A DNA stretch of 19,332 bases from Anaerolineales bacterium (GCA_016928525.1 JAFGKO010000332.1:1-19332); one strand, 5' to 3'. Shown: positions 1 through 8,688, counted from the stretch's first letter. Notes: generated by a model not told the origin, from the sequence alone. Translations and numbers: made by a program.

Positions 1-1
1 C

Positions 2-145
2 CAGGTATACGGGCGCAGCAGTATTACATTTGACGAGATTGTGCGGTATGATATCCGTTACGTGATGAACCAATGCTTCAAGCTGGACGTGGAAATCTTC
101 TGGTTGACTTTCCGCAGCGTTGTAGCGGGTCATGGAGCAGGCTGA
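2..145 (+). CDS. C-terminal end of a bacterial sugar transferase (polyprenyl-phosphate sugar-1-phosphate transferase), truncated by the window edge
   Basis: An open frame of 47 codons runs from the left edge to the TGA at 143-145. It ends with the pattern typical of the bacterial sugar-transferase family (WbaP/WcaJ/EpsL type): V-x-GRSSITFDE, then D-x-RYV at about residues 17-21, then LDVEIFW and a terminal VVAGHGAG. Members of this family move a sugar 1-phosphate from a nucleotide sugar to undecaprenyl phosphate on the inner face of the membrane, which starts the repeat unit. The catalytic core lies outside the window, so the sugar transferred cannot be inferred. Its place ahead of Wzz, Wzy and Wzx genes is the usual order in Wzy-dependent loci. 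The reading frame and family are fairly certain; the exact substrate is unknown. Confidence 0.85.
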   Translation, partial: QVYGRSSITFDEIVRYDIRYVMNQCFKLDVEIFWLTFRSVVAGHGAG

Positions 146-152
146 AGACAGA

Positions 153-177
153 TTCTATCGCTCAGATCGTGATAGAA
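153..177 (+). other. Intergenic inverted repeat / possible RNA hairpin
   Basis: TTCTATC (153-159) is matched by GATAGAA (171-177). The stem extends inward by a G-U and a C-G pair, giving about 9 pairs around a 7-nt loop (162-168). It sits between the sugar transferase stop and the ribosome binding site of the next gene. No T-run follows it, so it does not look like an intrinsic terminator. It could be an attenuator, an RNA-processing site or an operator, or be chance. Confidence 0.4.
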
Positions 178-204
178 AAGCCGCCTTAGTGAAAAGGATT
201 GTGC

Positions 205-1743
205 ATGGAACTGAACCATTATTTCGATATACTTAAAAGACGCGCTCTGATCATTATCATCGTTACCGCCGTAACTATATTAGTAGTCAGCGCTGCCGGA
301 TTCATCATTCCCCCAGTTTACACCGCCAGCGCCACAGTACGCGTCATCATGGATGTAGGAATCACAGATTTCCTGTTGCGGGATGATTACAACCAACGAT
401 TACTCAACACTTATAGCCATGTTCTGGAAAGCGAACCCATTTTGCAAGAAGCTATCACCCGCTTATCCCCTCGCACATCCCTGCTCACAATCGATGAACT
501 TAGCAAAAGGGTGAGTGTAGATGTTGTACCAGACACGGAATTGATCGCGATTTCCGTGGAGGATAGAGATCCTGCCCTGGCTCGAGATCTGGCCAATGAG
601 CTTGCAAATCTGTTCGTGGAATTTGCACAAAATCAATACATGGGCAGTAGCAAGAGCACATTGCAAATCGTAGAAGAGCAGTTGAATAGCATGCGGAGCG
701 ATCTTGAACACGATCGCCGGCAGCTTGCGGATATGCTGTCTCAGGGGCAAGTTGGCAGTGAGATCGAGATCCTCCGACAACAGATTACATCCAAAGAGGA
801 CGCCTACAACCGCCTGTTGGATCAATATGAGACCGCACGTCTGAACGGATCCTTGCGCGCTAACAGCGTTACCATTGTCGCGCCGGCTACGCTCCCGCAG
901 AAGCCATCGAATGCCATGGGCATGAGAGAAATTGGTCTTGGCCTTATCTTGGGCCTGTTTGGCGGCATTGGCCTGGCGCTGGTACTGGAAAACATCGATA
1001 CCCACATTCACAGCCCGGAACAATTGGAACGCCTGACCAATCTACCGGTCCTGGGCGTTGTGCCAAGAGGGACGCTTCCGAGCGGAAGCTTCGGACGCAT
1101 TGATGACTTAGCTCGCAATCACGCCATCAAGGAGGCCTATCGCCTGCTTAGTATTAACCTGATGTCGCTTACCAAGAGAACATCAGCCCACTCACTTCTG
1201 ATCACCAGCGCCAACCTCAAAGAAAGTATTACCATGGTATCCATCAACCTGGCGCAGGCGCTCGCCGAACAGGGTCAAGTTGTCTTATTGATGGACTGCG
1301 ATTTGAGACATCCGGACATCGGCAAAGAGTTTGATATCCAGAACGGGCCAGGGCTGAGCGGCTTACTCAACCAATCTACATCCCGGTTAAAAGAAATTTT
1401 CAACGAAGTAGCCCACCCAACGGAGCAATCCAATCTTTTCGTCGTGAGCAGCGGCCCAGAGTCAACCAGCCCGACAACTCTACTCGCTTCAGGGTCTATG
1501 GACAGGCTGATGGATTATCTCGACGCGCAAGGTCAAATGACTCTGTTAGGCACCCCGCCAGTTTTAGGATTGGCAGACGTATCCGTTCTGGCGCCCAAGG
1601 TGAATGGCGTCATCTTCGTCGTAACACAAGATCTCTCCAGTCGAGATACGATATACGAAGCCCTGAAACAGCTCAATGCAACTCGGGCGCGTGTGATTGG
1701 CCTGGTTTTTGTGCAGCGGAGCAGCAAAGACTGGGAACATTGA
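205..1743 (+). CDS. Wzz/Wzc-type polysaccharide chain-length protein fused to a degenerate BY-kinase domain
   Basis: A 512-residue inner-membrane protein. The start is placed at ATG 205 because AAGGA (194-198) lies 6 nt upstream; an in-frame TTG at 199 has no such site. Residues 1-95 form the Wzz N-terminus with a membrane segment at about 14-36. A probable coiled coil covers about 145-205. The proline-containing stretch before the second membrane segment (about 243-263) is typical of the family. Residues 295-505 have the fold signature of a bacterial tyrosine kinase (CpsD/CapB/Wzc-C). However, the Walker A loop reads TSANLKESIT, with Ile342 where the lysine should be. Walker B reads LLGTPPV, with Gly449 for Asp. 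Only the A' motif LLMDCDLRHP (Asp364) is kept. The EX2RX2R oligomerisation motif is EAYRLLS (310-316). No tyrosine cluster is present at the C-terminus. I infer a chain-length regulator with a catalytically dead kinase domain. Confidence 0.88.
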   Translation: MELNHYFDILKRRALIIIIVTAVTILVVSAAGFIIPPVYTASATVRVIMDVGITDFLLRDDYNQRLLNTYSHVLESEPILQEAITRLSPRTSLLTIDELSKRVSVDVVPDTELIAISVEDRDPALARDLANELANLFVEFAQNQYMGSSKSTLQIVEEQLNSMRSDLEHDRRQLADMLSQGQVGSEIEILRQQITSKEDAYNRLLDQYETARLNGSLRANSVTIVAPATLPQKPSNAMGMREIGLGLILGLFGGIGLALVLENIDTHIHSPEQLERLTNLPVLGVVPRGTLPSGSFGRIDDLARNHAIKEAYRLLSINLMSLTKRTSAHSLLITSANLKESITMVSINLAQALAEQGQVVLLMDCDLRHPDIGKEFDIQNGPGLSGLLNQSTSRLKEIFNEVAHPTEQSNLFVVSSGPESTSPTTLLASGSMDRLMDYLDAQGQMTLLGTPPVLGLADVSVLAPKVNGVIFVVTQDLSSRDTIYEALKQLNATRARVIGLVFVQRSSKDWEH

Positions 1744-1826
1744 TCTCAAAGCCCCCCCTTCAATCAGCATCGGATAATCACATCACTATCTTCAATGCGA
1801 ACCCGGTGTAGTCAATCTGGTAACGT

Positions 1827-3311
1827 ATGGGCAGATATGATAAAGGCTCTACAGAAACGATTATGATCCCAAGACTATTCCAGTTAGGGATAGCTTTGCT
1901 GATTGGTTTGGCAATTGGCGCTCTATTAATTGTTACATGGAGCTTCCCTGCCCAATGGCAACAGTTGCTATTAGCCCTACCTGTTGCCTTCGCGTTTGTT
2001 ATGATAATCAACGATCTAGAAAAGATCATATTGGCGGCTATCGCTATTGGTCTGCCTTTAAATCTAGATATATCATTGATTATCAGCCCCTACGCGCACA
2101 ACACAGAAAATATTGCCAGGGGAAATATAACTATCGTCGCTCTAACAGAGCTGCGACTCTCTCTAACCATATTGGTTCTCGTGGTCGGTTACGCATTGTG
2201 GATCGTAAAACGCCGCGAGGGAAACAACAACCCGGTCAGGTTCTATGCTGCAACTAGCGTGCCTGCTCTGGCGTTTATCTTCATTTCCATGTTTTCTACT
2301 TTTCAGTCGCGAGATTGGCAACTGTCGTTCTTCCGCATCGTTCAGTTATGCGAACTGTTCTTGATCTACTTCTATCTGGCAAATCATTTGCGAAATATTG
2401 ATAGGATCAGGTTCTTCGTAGTGGTTTTGATGTGGGGGCTGTTGGCTGAAAGCATCCTGATGATTTTACAATGGGGGACCGGCCTGACATTCTCCATCGC
2501 CGGTATAACCACCGAGGCAGCAACAAATCCCGTACGCGTTGGGGGTACATTGGGGATCAATGCGGCAGGAGGCATCCTCTCCGCACACCTGGCAGTTATT
2601 TGCGCTATGATATGGATTTTCGAAAAGTGGCCGCAAAAGATTTTTGCCATTACTTGTTTAGTCGCGGCGTTGATCGCCATCATCGCTACAAAATCGCGTG
2701 CAAGCTGGGGCGCGAGCCTTGCAGCCTTGTTAGCCTTTTTCCTGATTGGTCAGTGGCGAAAATGGATGCGCAGAGAAGCGCTATTGCTTTTGCTGGTAGG
2801 AACATTGGTTTTCAGCGCCATTTTTGCCCCGGTGATCTACCCTCGCCTGACAACCAGCGATAGTGGCTCGGCTGCATCCCGCGCCAGGCTGGTGAAACTG
2901 GCATGGAACGTAATCAAATCCCACTTGTGGTTGGGCGTAGGAGCTAACAACTATGCATTGGTGGCAGCCGACTATTACACACCCGATATCGGCAACCTCG
3001 GCGATGTCATCTATCAATCAGTACATAACAGATATTTATTGATTTGGGCTGAGACCGGCTTGTTTGGCATACTGGCCTTCGTCAGTCTTTTGCTGTCTTC
3101 CATAGCACAGGCTTGGCGGCATATCCGATCTGACGATCACGTTAGATCACTGATGGCGATGGGGCTGGGATGTTCAATATTCGCGGTAAGTATTTATATG
3201 ACTGCTTCTCATTTCAGCCCGCGCCCCTCCGTTCTGTATCTCTGGCTAATGATTTCTCTCATTTGTAGTCTCAGTAACCTGGTACCGGTTCAAGCTAAGG
3301 CATCTCCGTAA
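1827..3311 (+). CDS. O-antigen polymerase / ligase family membrane protein (Wzy/WaaL, Wzy_C domain)
   Basis: A very hydrophobic 494-residue protein with about 11-12 predicted membrane segments. It carries Wzy_C-type marks: the TLGINAAGGILSAH stretch at about residue 240, the short KSRASW segment after a hydrophobic helix, the WLGVGANNY loop at about 370, and the periplasmic HNRYLLIWAETG motif at about 400, close to the H-N-x-x-L...E-x-G motif of WaaL and Wzy enzymes. The protein should join lipid-linked repeat units into a polymer, or ligate the polymer to an acceptor, on the outer face of the inner membrane. Its place between Wzz and Wzx genes favours polymerase over ligase. The start is uncertain: ATG 1827 gives a polar leader, ATG 1863 begins just before the first membrane helix, and neither has a convincing ribosome binding site. 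A C7 tract (1752-1758) lies in the upstream gap. Confidence 0.85.
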   Translation: MGRYDKGSTETIMIPRLFQLGIALLIGLAIGALLIVTWSFPAQWQQLLLALPVAFAFVMIINDLEKIILAAIAIGLPLNLDISLIISPYAHNTENIARGNITIVALTELRLSLTILVLVVGYALWIVKRREGNNNPVRFYAATSVPALAFIFISMFSTFQSRDWQLSFFRIVQLCELFLIYFYLANHLRNIDRIRFFVVVLMWGLLAESILMILQWGTGLTFSIAGITTEAATNPVRVGGTLGINAAGGILSAHLAVICAMIWIFEKWPQKIFAITCLVAALIAIIATKSRASWGASLAALLAFFLIGQWRKWMRREALLLLLVGTLVFSAIFAPVIYPRLTTSDSGSAASRARLVKLAWNVIKSHLWLGVGANNYALVAADYYTPDIGNLGDVIYQSVHNRYLLIWAETGLFGILAFVSLLLSSIAQAWRHIRSDDHVRSLMAMGLGCSIFAVSIYMTASHFSPRPSVLYLWLMISLICSLSNLVPVQAKASP

Positions 3312-3338
3312 ATCAAATCCGAGACTCAATTTATCCGT

Positions 3339-4787
3339 ATGAACCAACCCCGCCAGATCTTCAAAAACACCGTTGCATTAGGCTTAGCCGAGTTGATCAA
3401 CAGGATCGGTGGCTTTGTAATCGTGTTTTTTATCGCACGTAAGTTCCAGGCATCCGGACTGGGCACTTATTCCGCAGCTATAGAGTTCTACGGAATAATC
3501 CTTCTGGCAGGAGGGATGGGGGTTATGAATTTTCTAGTGCGCGAAATAGCAAAGGACCCTTCCAGAACCAACAATTACATTCTTCACATCAGTGTAGCGG
3601 TGACAGCGGTATCGGTCGTCGTCGGGATTCTCGCCTATATTCTCGTTCCATATCTTGGCTATTCTGGAGAGTTAGCTGCCAGTGTGTTTGTGATCATATT
3701 CGCGGTCCTTCCCGGAGCTATAAACCTAGTTCAAAGGGCGGTTTTTGTGGCTCACCAACGTGTGGAGTTTGTTACCTACACACGGCTAATCTCCACCTTT
3801 GCCAACATCGCCATTAGTTTGTTCTTATTGTTGAGAGACTTCGGCATCGTCAGTCTGATAATCGTTTTTGTGGTCATTGAATACATCAACATGCTCCTAT
3901 ATTTCTACTACATCAACCGCAGTATTGTGGTTTTACATTGGGAATTTGATCCACATTATGCCCGGTTGTTGTTAGGAGAGCTTAAGGTCTTTGCGACGCT
4001 GTCTATAATGGCAGGGTTGTTCGCTCGGCCCGAGATACTCATCCTATCCGTCGTTCAGAACGAAGCCCAGATCGGCTACTATAGCGCTGCTCTCAAGATC
4101 GCACTGTTGTGGGAGATCATCTCCAACGTTTATATGACGAACGTTTTCCCGGTTCTATCCCGGTCCCACGGTATGGAGGATGACAAGTCCCAACTCGTCC
4201 AGGACAAATCCATCAAATATTTACTGGCATTATCCTTACCTCTGGCTATCGGCATGACAGCAATTTCTGCGCCCATCATTCTATTCATCTTTGGCCCTGG
4301 CTTTGAGGTTTCGGAGCCAGTGCTCCAGATATTGGCCTGGAGCGTGCCATTGATATTCATAAACGATGTGTTCTGGCGCGTATTGATTGCCCGAGGGCAG
4401 CAAGACCTGGTTTTACAGATACGGGTTATCACACTCTTGATCAGGCTGGGAAGTGGTTTCCTGTTGATTTCATTATGGGGCGCAATCGGCGCTGCCATCG
4501 CGATGGTATCCAATATGTTCTTGAACGATTTGCTCTTGGGAATCTATATTCGACGAGAAGGGCTGCAACTCAACCTATTGCATGCTGGTGGGCGCTTCGC
4601 CATAGCGGCCGCGACTATGGGCATCCTCACCTGGCTCCTGGGTCGCCATATACATCTATTATTCCTGGTTCCCATCGCAATATTCGTTTATGCAATCTTG
4701 TCTTTGTCGCTCAGAGCCTTTACGGCTGAAGATTTTAATTTGTTAGGTCAAGTTTTTCGCCCTCAAGTAGCCAGGAGATCTACCTGA
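3339..4787 (+). CDS. wzx: Wzx-type polysaccharide flippase (MOP/MATE superfamily, oligosaccharidyl-lipid flippase)
   Basis: A 482-residue integral membrane protein with about 12-14 predicted helices and the N-terminal pattern of Wzx and RfbX proteins: a short cytoplasmic tail, then NTVALGLAELINRIGGFV, then ARKFQASGLGTYS at about residues 34-46 and a G-M-x-N-F-x-V-R-E-IAKD segment at about 65-77. The length is normal for the family. It should move undecaprenyl-pyrophosphate-linked repeat units across the inner membrane, supplying the neighbouring polymerase. Its TGA (4785-4787) shares one base with the ATG of the following glycosyltransferase, so the two are probably translationally coupled. 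No strong ribosome binding site is visible before ATG 3339, 27 bases after the polymerase stop, so coupling from upstream is likely here too. Confidence 0.88.
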   Translation: MNQPRQIFKNTVALGLAELINRIGGFVIVFFIARKFQASGLGTYSAAIEFYGIILLAGGMGVMNFLVREIAKDPSRTNNYILHISVAVTAVSVVVGILAYILVPYLGYSGELAASVFVIIFAVLPGAINLVQRAVFVAHQRVEFVTYTRLISTFANIAISLFLLLRDFGIVSLIIVFVVIEYINMLLYFYYINRSIVVLHWEFDPHYARLLLGELKVFATLSIMAGLFARPEILILSVVQNEAQIGYYSAALKIALLWEIISNVYMTNVFPVLSRSHGMEDDKSQLVQDKSIKYLLALSLPLAIGMTAISAPIILFIFGPGFEVSEPVLQILAWSVPLIFINDVFWRVLIARGQQDLVLQIRVITLLIRLGSGFLLISLWGAIGAAIAMVSNMFLNDLLLGIYIRREGLQLNLLHAGGRFAIAAATMGILTWLLGRHIHLLFLVPIAIFVYAILSLSLRAFTAEDFNLLGQVFRPQVARRST

Positions 4788-5869
4788 TGCGCGTGGTCTT
4801 GATTGAATTCAGAGACTCGACTCCATACCCCATTCTGCTTGCTGGTGGATTGTCGAACCTCTGCGATTTGACCCTCATGCTTCCAGAACACTCTAGCTTT
4901 AAAGGAGCTGTGGATGGGGAAAAAACCCATCTGGAGTTATTCCACATGCCTCGCATGAGGAACCCGCAAAACCTATTAATGGCCTGGAATATCTTGAAAC
5001 GTATTGACCAGCTAAGCCCTGACATCGTGCATGTTTCATTTTGGACTTTCTGGGCCATGCCGGTGTTTGGTTTATTTCTCAAGACCCCATTGGTTGTCTC
5101 AGTCCACGATGTCGAAAGGCACGTTGGAGAGCGCGGCCTGTGGGCTGTGCCTTCTTTCGTTTACCCATGGCAATGGCTGTGGAGCGATCACGTTATCGTC
5201 CATGCGGATAGCGCCAAGCAAAGGCTGGTCGGGCAATACAACTATCAACCAGGACGCATTCACGTTATCCCAATTGGATCATACGAATACTATCACCGCT
5301 TCACTCATGGCGACTGCCCTGAGAGGCCAAACACCGTGTTATTTTTTGGACGGATCTGGGGATACAAGGGGTTGCAGTATCTCATTGAAGCCGAACCTTT
5401 GATCACACAGGCTGTGCCCAATGCGCGCATCATCATAGCCGGTCAAGGAGAGTCTTTTGAGAAATATCGACAGACAATGATAAACCCGGATCATTTTGAG
5501 ATTCATAACTATCATATCCCAGATGAGATGATCACTCAATTATTTCAATCAGCCAGCATCGTTGTGCTGCCTCACATCGAGGTTACCCAAACTGGAATCA
5601 TTGGCCTGGCATACGCCTTCGGAAAGCCAGTCGTCGCCACAACAGTGGGAGGCATCCCCGATATGGTTGACGATGGCGTAACAGGCTTATTGGTTCCCCC
5701 ACGGGACCCTGAAAGCCTGGCAAAGGCTATCATAACCCTGTTAAAAAATCGAGAAATGCGTCTGGAGATGGGGCGCCGAGCCTTGCAAAAAGCCGAGACA
5801 GAGCTTTCCTGGTCAGAAATTGCTCAACAGACCTTACGTATCTACGAAGCAGTCCTGGCTACCACCTAA
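4787..5869 (+). CDS. GT4-family glycosyltransferase
   Basis: A 360-residue GT-B enzyme. The N-terminal half ends in a VSVHDVERHVG loop (from about residue 104). The C-terminal half has the GT4 donor-site pattern: VLFFGRIWGYKGLQYLIEA at about 185-203, IIIAGQGE, then the VGGIPDMVDDGVTGLLVPP segment at about 288-306. The usual E-x7-E donor motif is altered: the position of the second glutamate, seven residues before the PVV, is leucine (in QTGIIGLAYAFGKPVV). This variant resembles a subgroup of GT4 enzymes with a [T/S]QSG-type loop. AGGAG (4773-4777) lies 9 nt before the ATG, inside the flippase gene, and start and stop overlap by one base. It probably adds one sugar of the repeat unit from a nucleotide-sugar donor in the cytoplasm. 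Donor and acceptor cannot be read from sequence. Confidence 0.88.
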   Translation: MRVVLIEFRDSTPYPILLAGGLSNLCDLTLMLPEHSSFKGAVDGEKTHLELFHMPRMRNPQNLLMAWNILKRIDQLSPDIVHVSFWTFWAMPVFGLFLKTPLVVSVHDVERHVGERGLWAVPSFVYPWQWLWSDHVIVHADSAKQRLVGQYNYQPGRIHVIPIGSYEYYHRFTHGDCPERPNTVLFFGRIWGYKGLQYLIEAEPLITQAVPNARIIIAGQGESFEKYRQTMINPDHFEIHNYHIPDEMITQLFQSASIVVLPHIEVTQTGIIGLAYAFGKPVVATTVGGIPDMVDDGVTGLLVPPRDPESLAKAIITLLKNREMRLEMGRRALQKAETELSWSEIAQQTLRIYEAVLATT

Positions 5870-5898
5870 CGGATTAGTCAATCTGAATGGAGTTTCCA

Positions 5899-8598
5899 AT
5901 GACTAAATATCTCTCTTTTATTTGCAGCATGCGTTTCGCGAGAACTCTGTTGCTGTTGAGTCTGGTGGCCCTAGCCTTTACGCCAGCAGCGCCCGCGCAG
6001 GCCCAAACGATAGAAGCCTTCAATACTACATTGGCGGAGCTGGGGTACGCTGACCAAATCCTTTATGGTCCTATCGACCAAACGAGCTATTACTTTAGCT
6101 TGCCCGCTGATTGGCAGCCCCAGGCTGGCAGCTCTCTGGAACTGAATTTAAGCTATGAACTTGTTGGGCAACATCCTGGCGATTCCGCGTTGCTAGAAGT
6201 GTTGCTAAATGATAAAACCCTGCTAATGAAAAGCTTCCTGGAGCCTGGGGTTTCTACACTGCATATAGATCTACCTCCAGGATACCTGCGTCTGGCTGAG
6301 GACCGTTATCTCAACCAGTTACAATTTCGGCTGCAAGCGTACTATGCGGATTGCAAGGAAGGCAATTGGTCGATTGTCTCACTGGTGGTTCAAAACTCAT
6401 CATCGTTAATTTTCAAGTACGTAACAAAACCTCTCGTACTGGATCTTGCACATTATCCCAAACCGATCTTCCAGAGTCGCGCTTTTCTGCCAAGTCAGGT
6501 TCATTTCATTCTTCCTGACCCGCCATCCAATACGGATTTACAAAGCGCAACGATCATAGCCGCAAAACTCGGTGAATTGACAGGAGACAAGCTGCCCATG
6601 ACGGCCAGCTTCACATCAAGTATCTCACAGGAAATTCTAAAAGAGGAACATCTATTTGTTATAGGGCAACCCGAGGAGAATGCTTTGATCAAGCAGCTCG
6701 ATTTGCCCCTACCTCTGATTGAACGGGAGCTAGAAATACGCAGTGAGCTACCGTCAACAGTCATAACTGGCGAAGAATTTTCAATCAAGTTGACAGTCAA
6801 CAACACCTCGGCGCTCGATAGGGATCTGGTGGTGGAAGATCGTTGGCCCATAGGCGCTATCGTAAAATCCTGTGAGGCGCCTTGTACGGGCGTCGATTCA
6901 AACGTTCTTAGATGGGAGATCAGTCAATTGAAGGCTGGTCAGGAGACCTCCATCCAGGCAACGATATCCCTGGATCAAGATTTGTTTTTACCCGGAGATC
7001 AGGTAGAACACACCGCCGCCCTTTATAATGACACGGGGGATGTGATCAATGTTGACACGCTAGCTACTAATGTCAGCGCGGACACTCCTAACGAGGCAGA
7101 AACCGTTGTCTCAACCGATGAAAAGAGCCGCTACTTCTTTGCCGTCAACGGCCAGGCTGTGTCGGAAGAGGACGGAATTATCCAGGCAATCGTATCTCCG
7201 TGGAGCGATCGCCGGGCAATGATCGTCGTAACAGGTTTGGCTGACCAGGCTATCCTGAAGGCAGGCAAAGCATTAGGCTCGGAAAGCGCCTTTCCCGGAA
7301 TGACAGGAACTTATGCGATCGTTCAAGCCACCCTTCCTGTAACCCCGACAAAGACACAGCTTGCGGAAAATGCAAGTTTAGACTCTTTAGGTTACAAGGA
7401 TACAGAATTATCCTTCTTCAACACCCAAGTGTACGGGTTTGATCTGCCATACGGCTGGACGATCGATCAGGGCGCGCTCCTGGCATTCCACTTTGCTCAT
7501 GGCGCAGCGCTCAATAATATATCCGCTGCAGTGGAGATCGGGTTGAACGGAGCGCAGATCTACAGCATACCGCTCAACGAGGATAATGTTGCGAGCACCT
7601 GGTCAATCGTACCTTTGCCGCCGAGCATCCTGCTGGGCGGTTTCAATCAACTCACCTTTGAGCTTAGTGGCGATTTTGATATCTGTATTACGGATTGGTT
7701 TGCCAGAGGTTTCTGGCTAACCATCTACTCCGATTCGTTACTCCATCTGCCGTTTGCAAATAAAGAAACCATCCTTGACCTCGATATCTTTCCACAACCT
7801 TTCAGCGCCCAGCCCGATCTGGGGAACGTTCTTTTTACATTGCCTGAAAATCCTACTGAGTCAGAGATATCTGGAACACTAAACCTGGCTGCCCTGATGG
7901 GAAGTGTAGCAGGCGGCGCCTCACTATCTCCGGATCTTACCCTTGAGACAGCTCCAGATAGCGCTAAGTTGAAAGGGAAACAACTGATCGCCATCGGGCG
8001 GCCAAGCGCTAATTCCAATATAGCGGCTATAAATGACCACCTGCCTCAGCCCTTTATCCCCGGCACCGATACAATCCGGCAGCAAGTGGACAACGTTGTG
8101 TATCAACTGATGCCAGATACCAGCATGGGATACATCCAATTGCTTGCTTCACCGTGGGATGAGCAGCAAGGCATAATGGTTGTCACCGGATCTACAGATG
8201 AAGGCGTGGCCTGGGCTATGAACGCCCTGACGAACCAAACCTTGCGTGATCAATTAAGTGGGAACCTGGCTATACTAACTCAACAGGGTGTGCTGCAAAC
8301 GACCGATACCAGAAGTAAAGCGCCAGCTGGAAGCCTGGAAGAATTTTACTCCGAACTGATGGCTTCGTTGTTCAAAGCCACAACTACGCCAGAAACGAGG
8401 ATCGAGCCTACGCCAACTGCAGCACCGACCCAACCCCCTGCTGCTACTACAGCGACTCTCAATCCTATCGCCGCGCCTGTATCAACGCCAGACACATCGG
8501 CACAAAGGACTCACCCCATCTGGATAGTGCCTTTGCTGATCTTGAGCGCTCTGGTAGTTCTCATCGCCGCCTTGATCTACTTACGAAAGAACAGATAA
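5899..8598 (+). CDS. bcsB: BcsB-like membrane-anchored periplasmic/extracytoplasmic protein with an inserted Ig-like (DUF11-like) domain
   Basis: An 899-residue exported protein. ATG 5899 is chosen because GGAG (5889-5892) lies 6 nt upstream; ATG 5887 is in frame but unsupported. A signal peptide covers about 1-35 (hydrophobic core LLLLSLVALAF, AQA near the cleavage site). Two homologous halves follow, each opening with LGY-x-D and a carbohydrate-binding-like jelly-roll module (about 48-190 and 497-625), then a flavodoxin-like module. The halves end in matching segments (IVSPWSDRRAMIVVTG and LASPWDEQQGIMVVTG), as in BcsB. The first flavodoxin-like module is interrupted by about 115 residues (about 278-395) of beta-rich sequence with phrases such as LTVNNTSALDRDL, like DUF11/CARDB repeats. 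A Pro/Thr-rich linker (about 830-865) leads to one C-terminal membrane helix and RKNR. BcsB normally guides a glucan from BcsA; no BcsA is in the window. Confidence 0.8.
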   Translation: MTKYLSFICSMRFARTLLLLSLVALAFTPAAPAQAQTIEAFNTTLAELGYADQILYGPIDQTSYYFSLPADWQPQAGSSLELNLSYELVGQHPGDSALLEVLLNDKTLLMKSFLEPGVSTLHIDLPPGYLRLAEDRYLNQLQFRLQAYYADCKEGNWSIVSLVVQNSSSLIFKYVTKPLVLDLAHYPKPIFQSRAFLPSQVHFILPDPPSNTDLQSATIIAAKLGELTGDKLPMTASFTSSISQEILKEEHLFVIGQPEENALIKQLDLPLPLIERELEIRSELPSTVITGEEFSIKLTVNNTSALDRDLVVEDRWPIGAIVKSCEAPCTGVDSNVLRWEISQLKAGQETSIQATISLDQDLFLPGDQVEHTAALYNDTGDVINVDTLATNVSADTPNEAETVVSTDEKSRYFFAVNGQAVSEEDGIIQAIVSPWSDRRAMIVVTGLADQAILKAGKALGSESAFPGMTGTYAIVQATLPVTPTKTQLAENASLDSLGYKDTELSFFNTQVYGFDLPYGWTIDQGALLAFHFAHGAALNNISAAVEIGLNGAQIYSIPLNEDNVASTWSIVPLPPSILLGGFNQLTFELSGDFDICITDWFARGFWLTIYSDSLLHLPFANKETILDLDIFPQPFSAQPDLGNVLFTLPENPTESEISGTLNLAALMGSVAGGASLSPDLTLETAPDSAKLKGKQLIAIGRPSANSNIAAINDHLPQPFIPGTDTIRQQVDNVVYQLMPDTSMGYIQLLASPWDEQQGIMVVTGSTDEGVAWAMNALTNQTLRDQLSGNLAILTQQGVLQTTDTRSKAPAGSLEEFYSELMASLFKATTTPETRIEPTPTAAPTQPPAATTATLNPIAAPVSTPDTSAQRTHPIWIVPLLILSALVVLIAALIYLRKNR

Positions 8599-8682
8599 AA
8601 TTACGCAGCATCAAAAAGGCAACATCCCACAAAACCCAGGTTACAGCCAGGATACAAAACGTCCCAATGAACCAAATTCCTG

Positions 8683-8688
8683 TATAAT
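8683..8688 (+). promoter_or_regulatory. Candidate sigma-70 -10 element for the downstream glycosyltransferase operon
   Basis: A perfect TATAAT lies in the 131-base gap before the next gene, with TG just in front of it and the palindrome GTATAC just after. Transcription would begin near 8695 and give a leader of about 35 bases to ATG 8730. No good -35 hexamer sits 16-18 bases upstream, so an activator or an extended -10 mode would be needed. The gap at 8599-8711 shows no clear terminator. Confidence 0.45.

Noticed and set aside
463..1023. A 186-codon open frame on the - strand inside the chain-length gene
   Set aside because: It is fully antisense to a well-supported coding sequence and its translation shows no domain or membrane pattern.
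1752..1758. C7 tract between the chain-length and polymerase genes, considered as a promoter-spacing switch
   Set aside because: No promoter elements flank it at suitable distances, so there is nothing for the tract length to tune.
8599..8682. Possible terminator after the BcsB-like gene
   Set aside because: No stem of useful length followed by a T-run is visible, although the following promoter-like element suggests a transcript boundary nearby.
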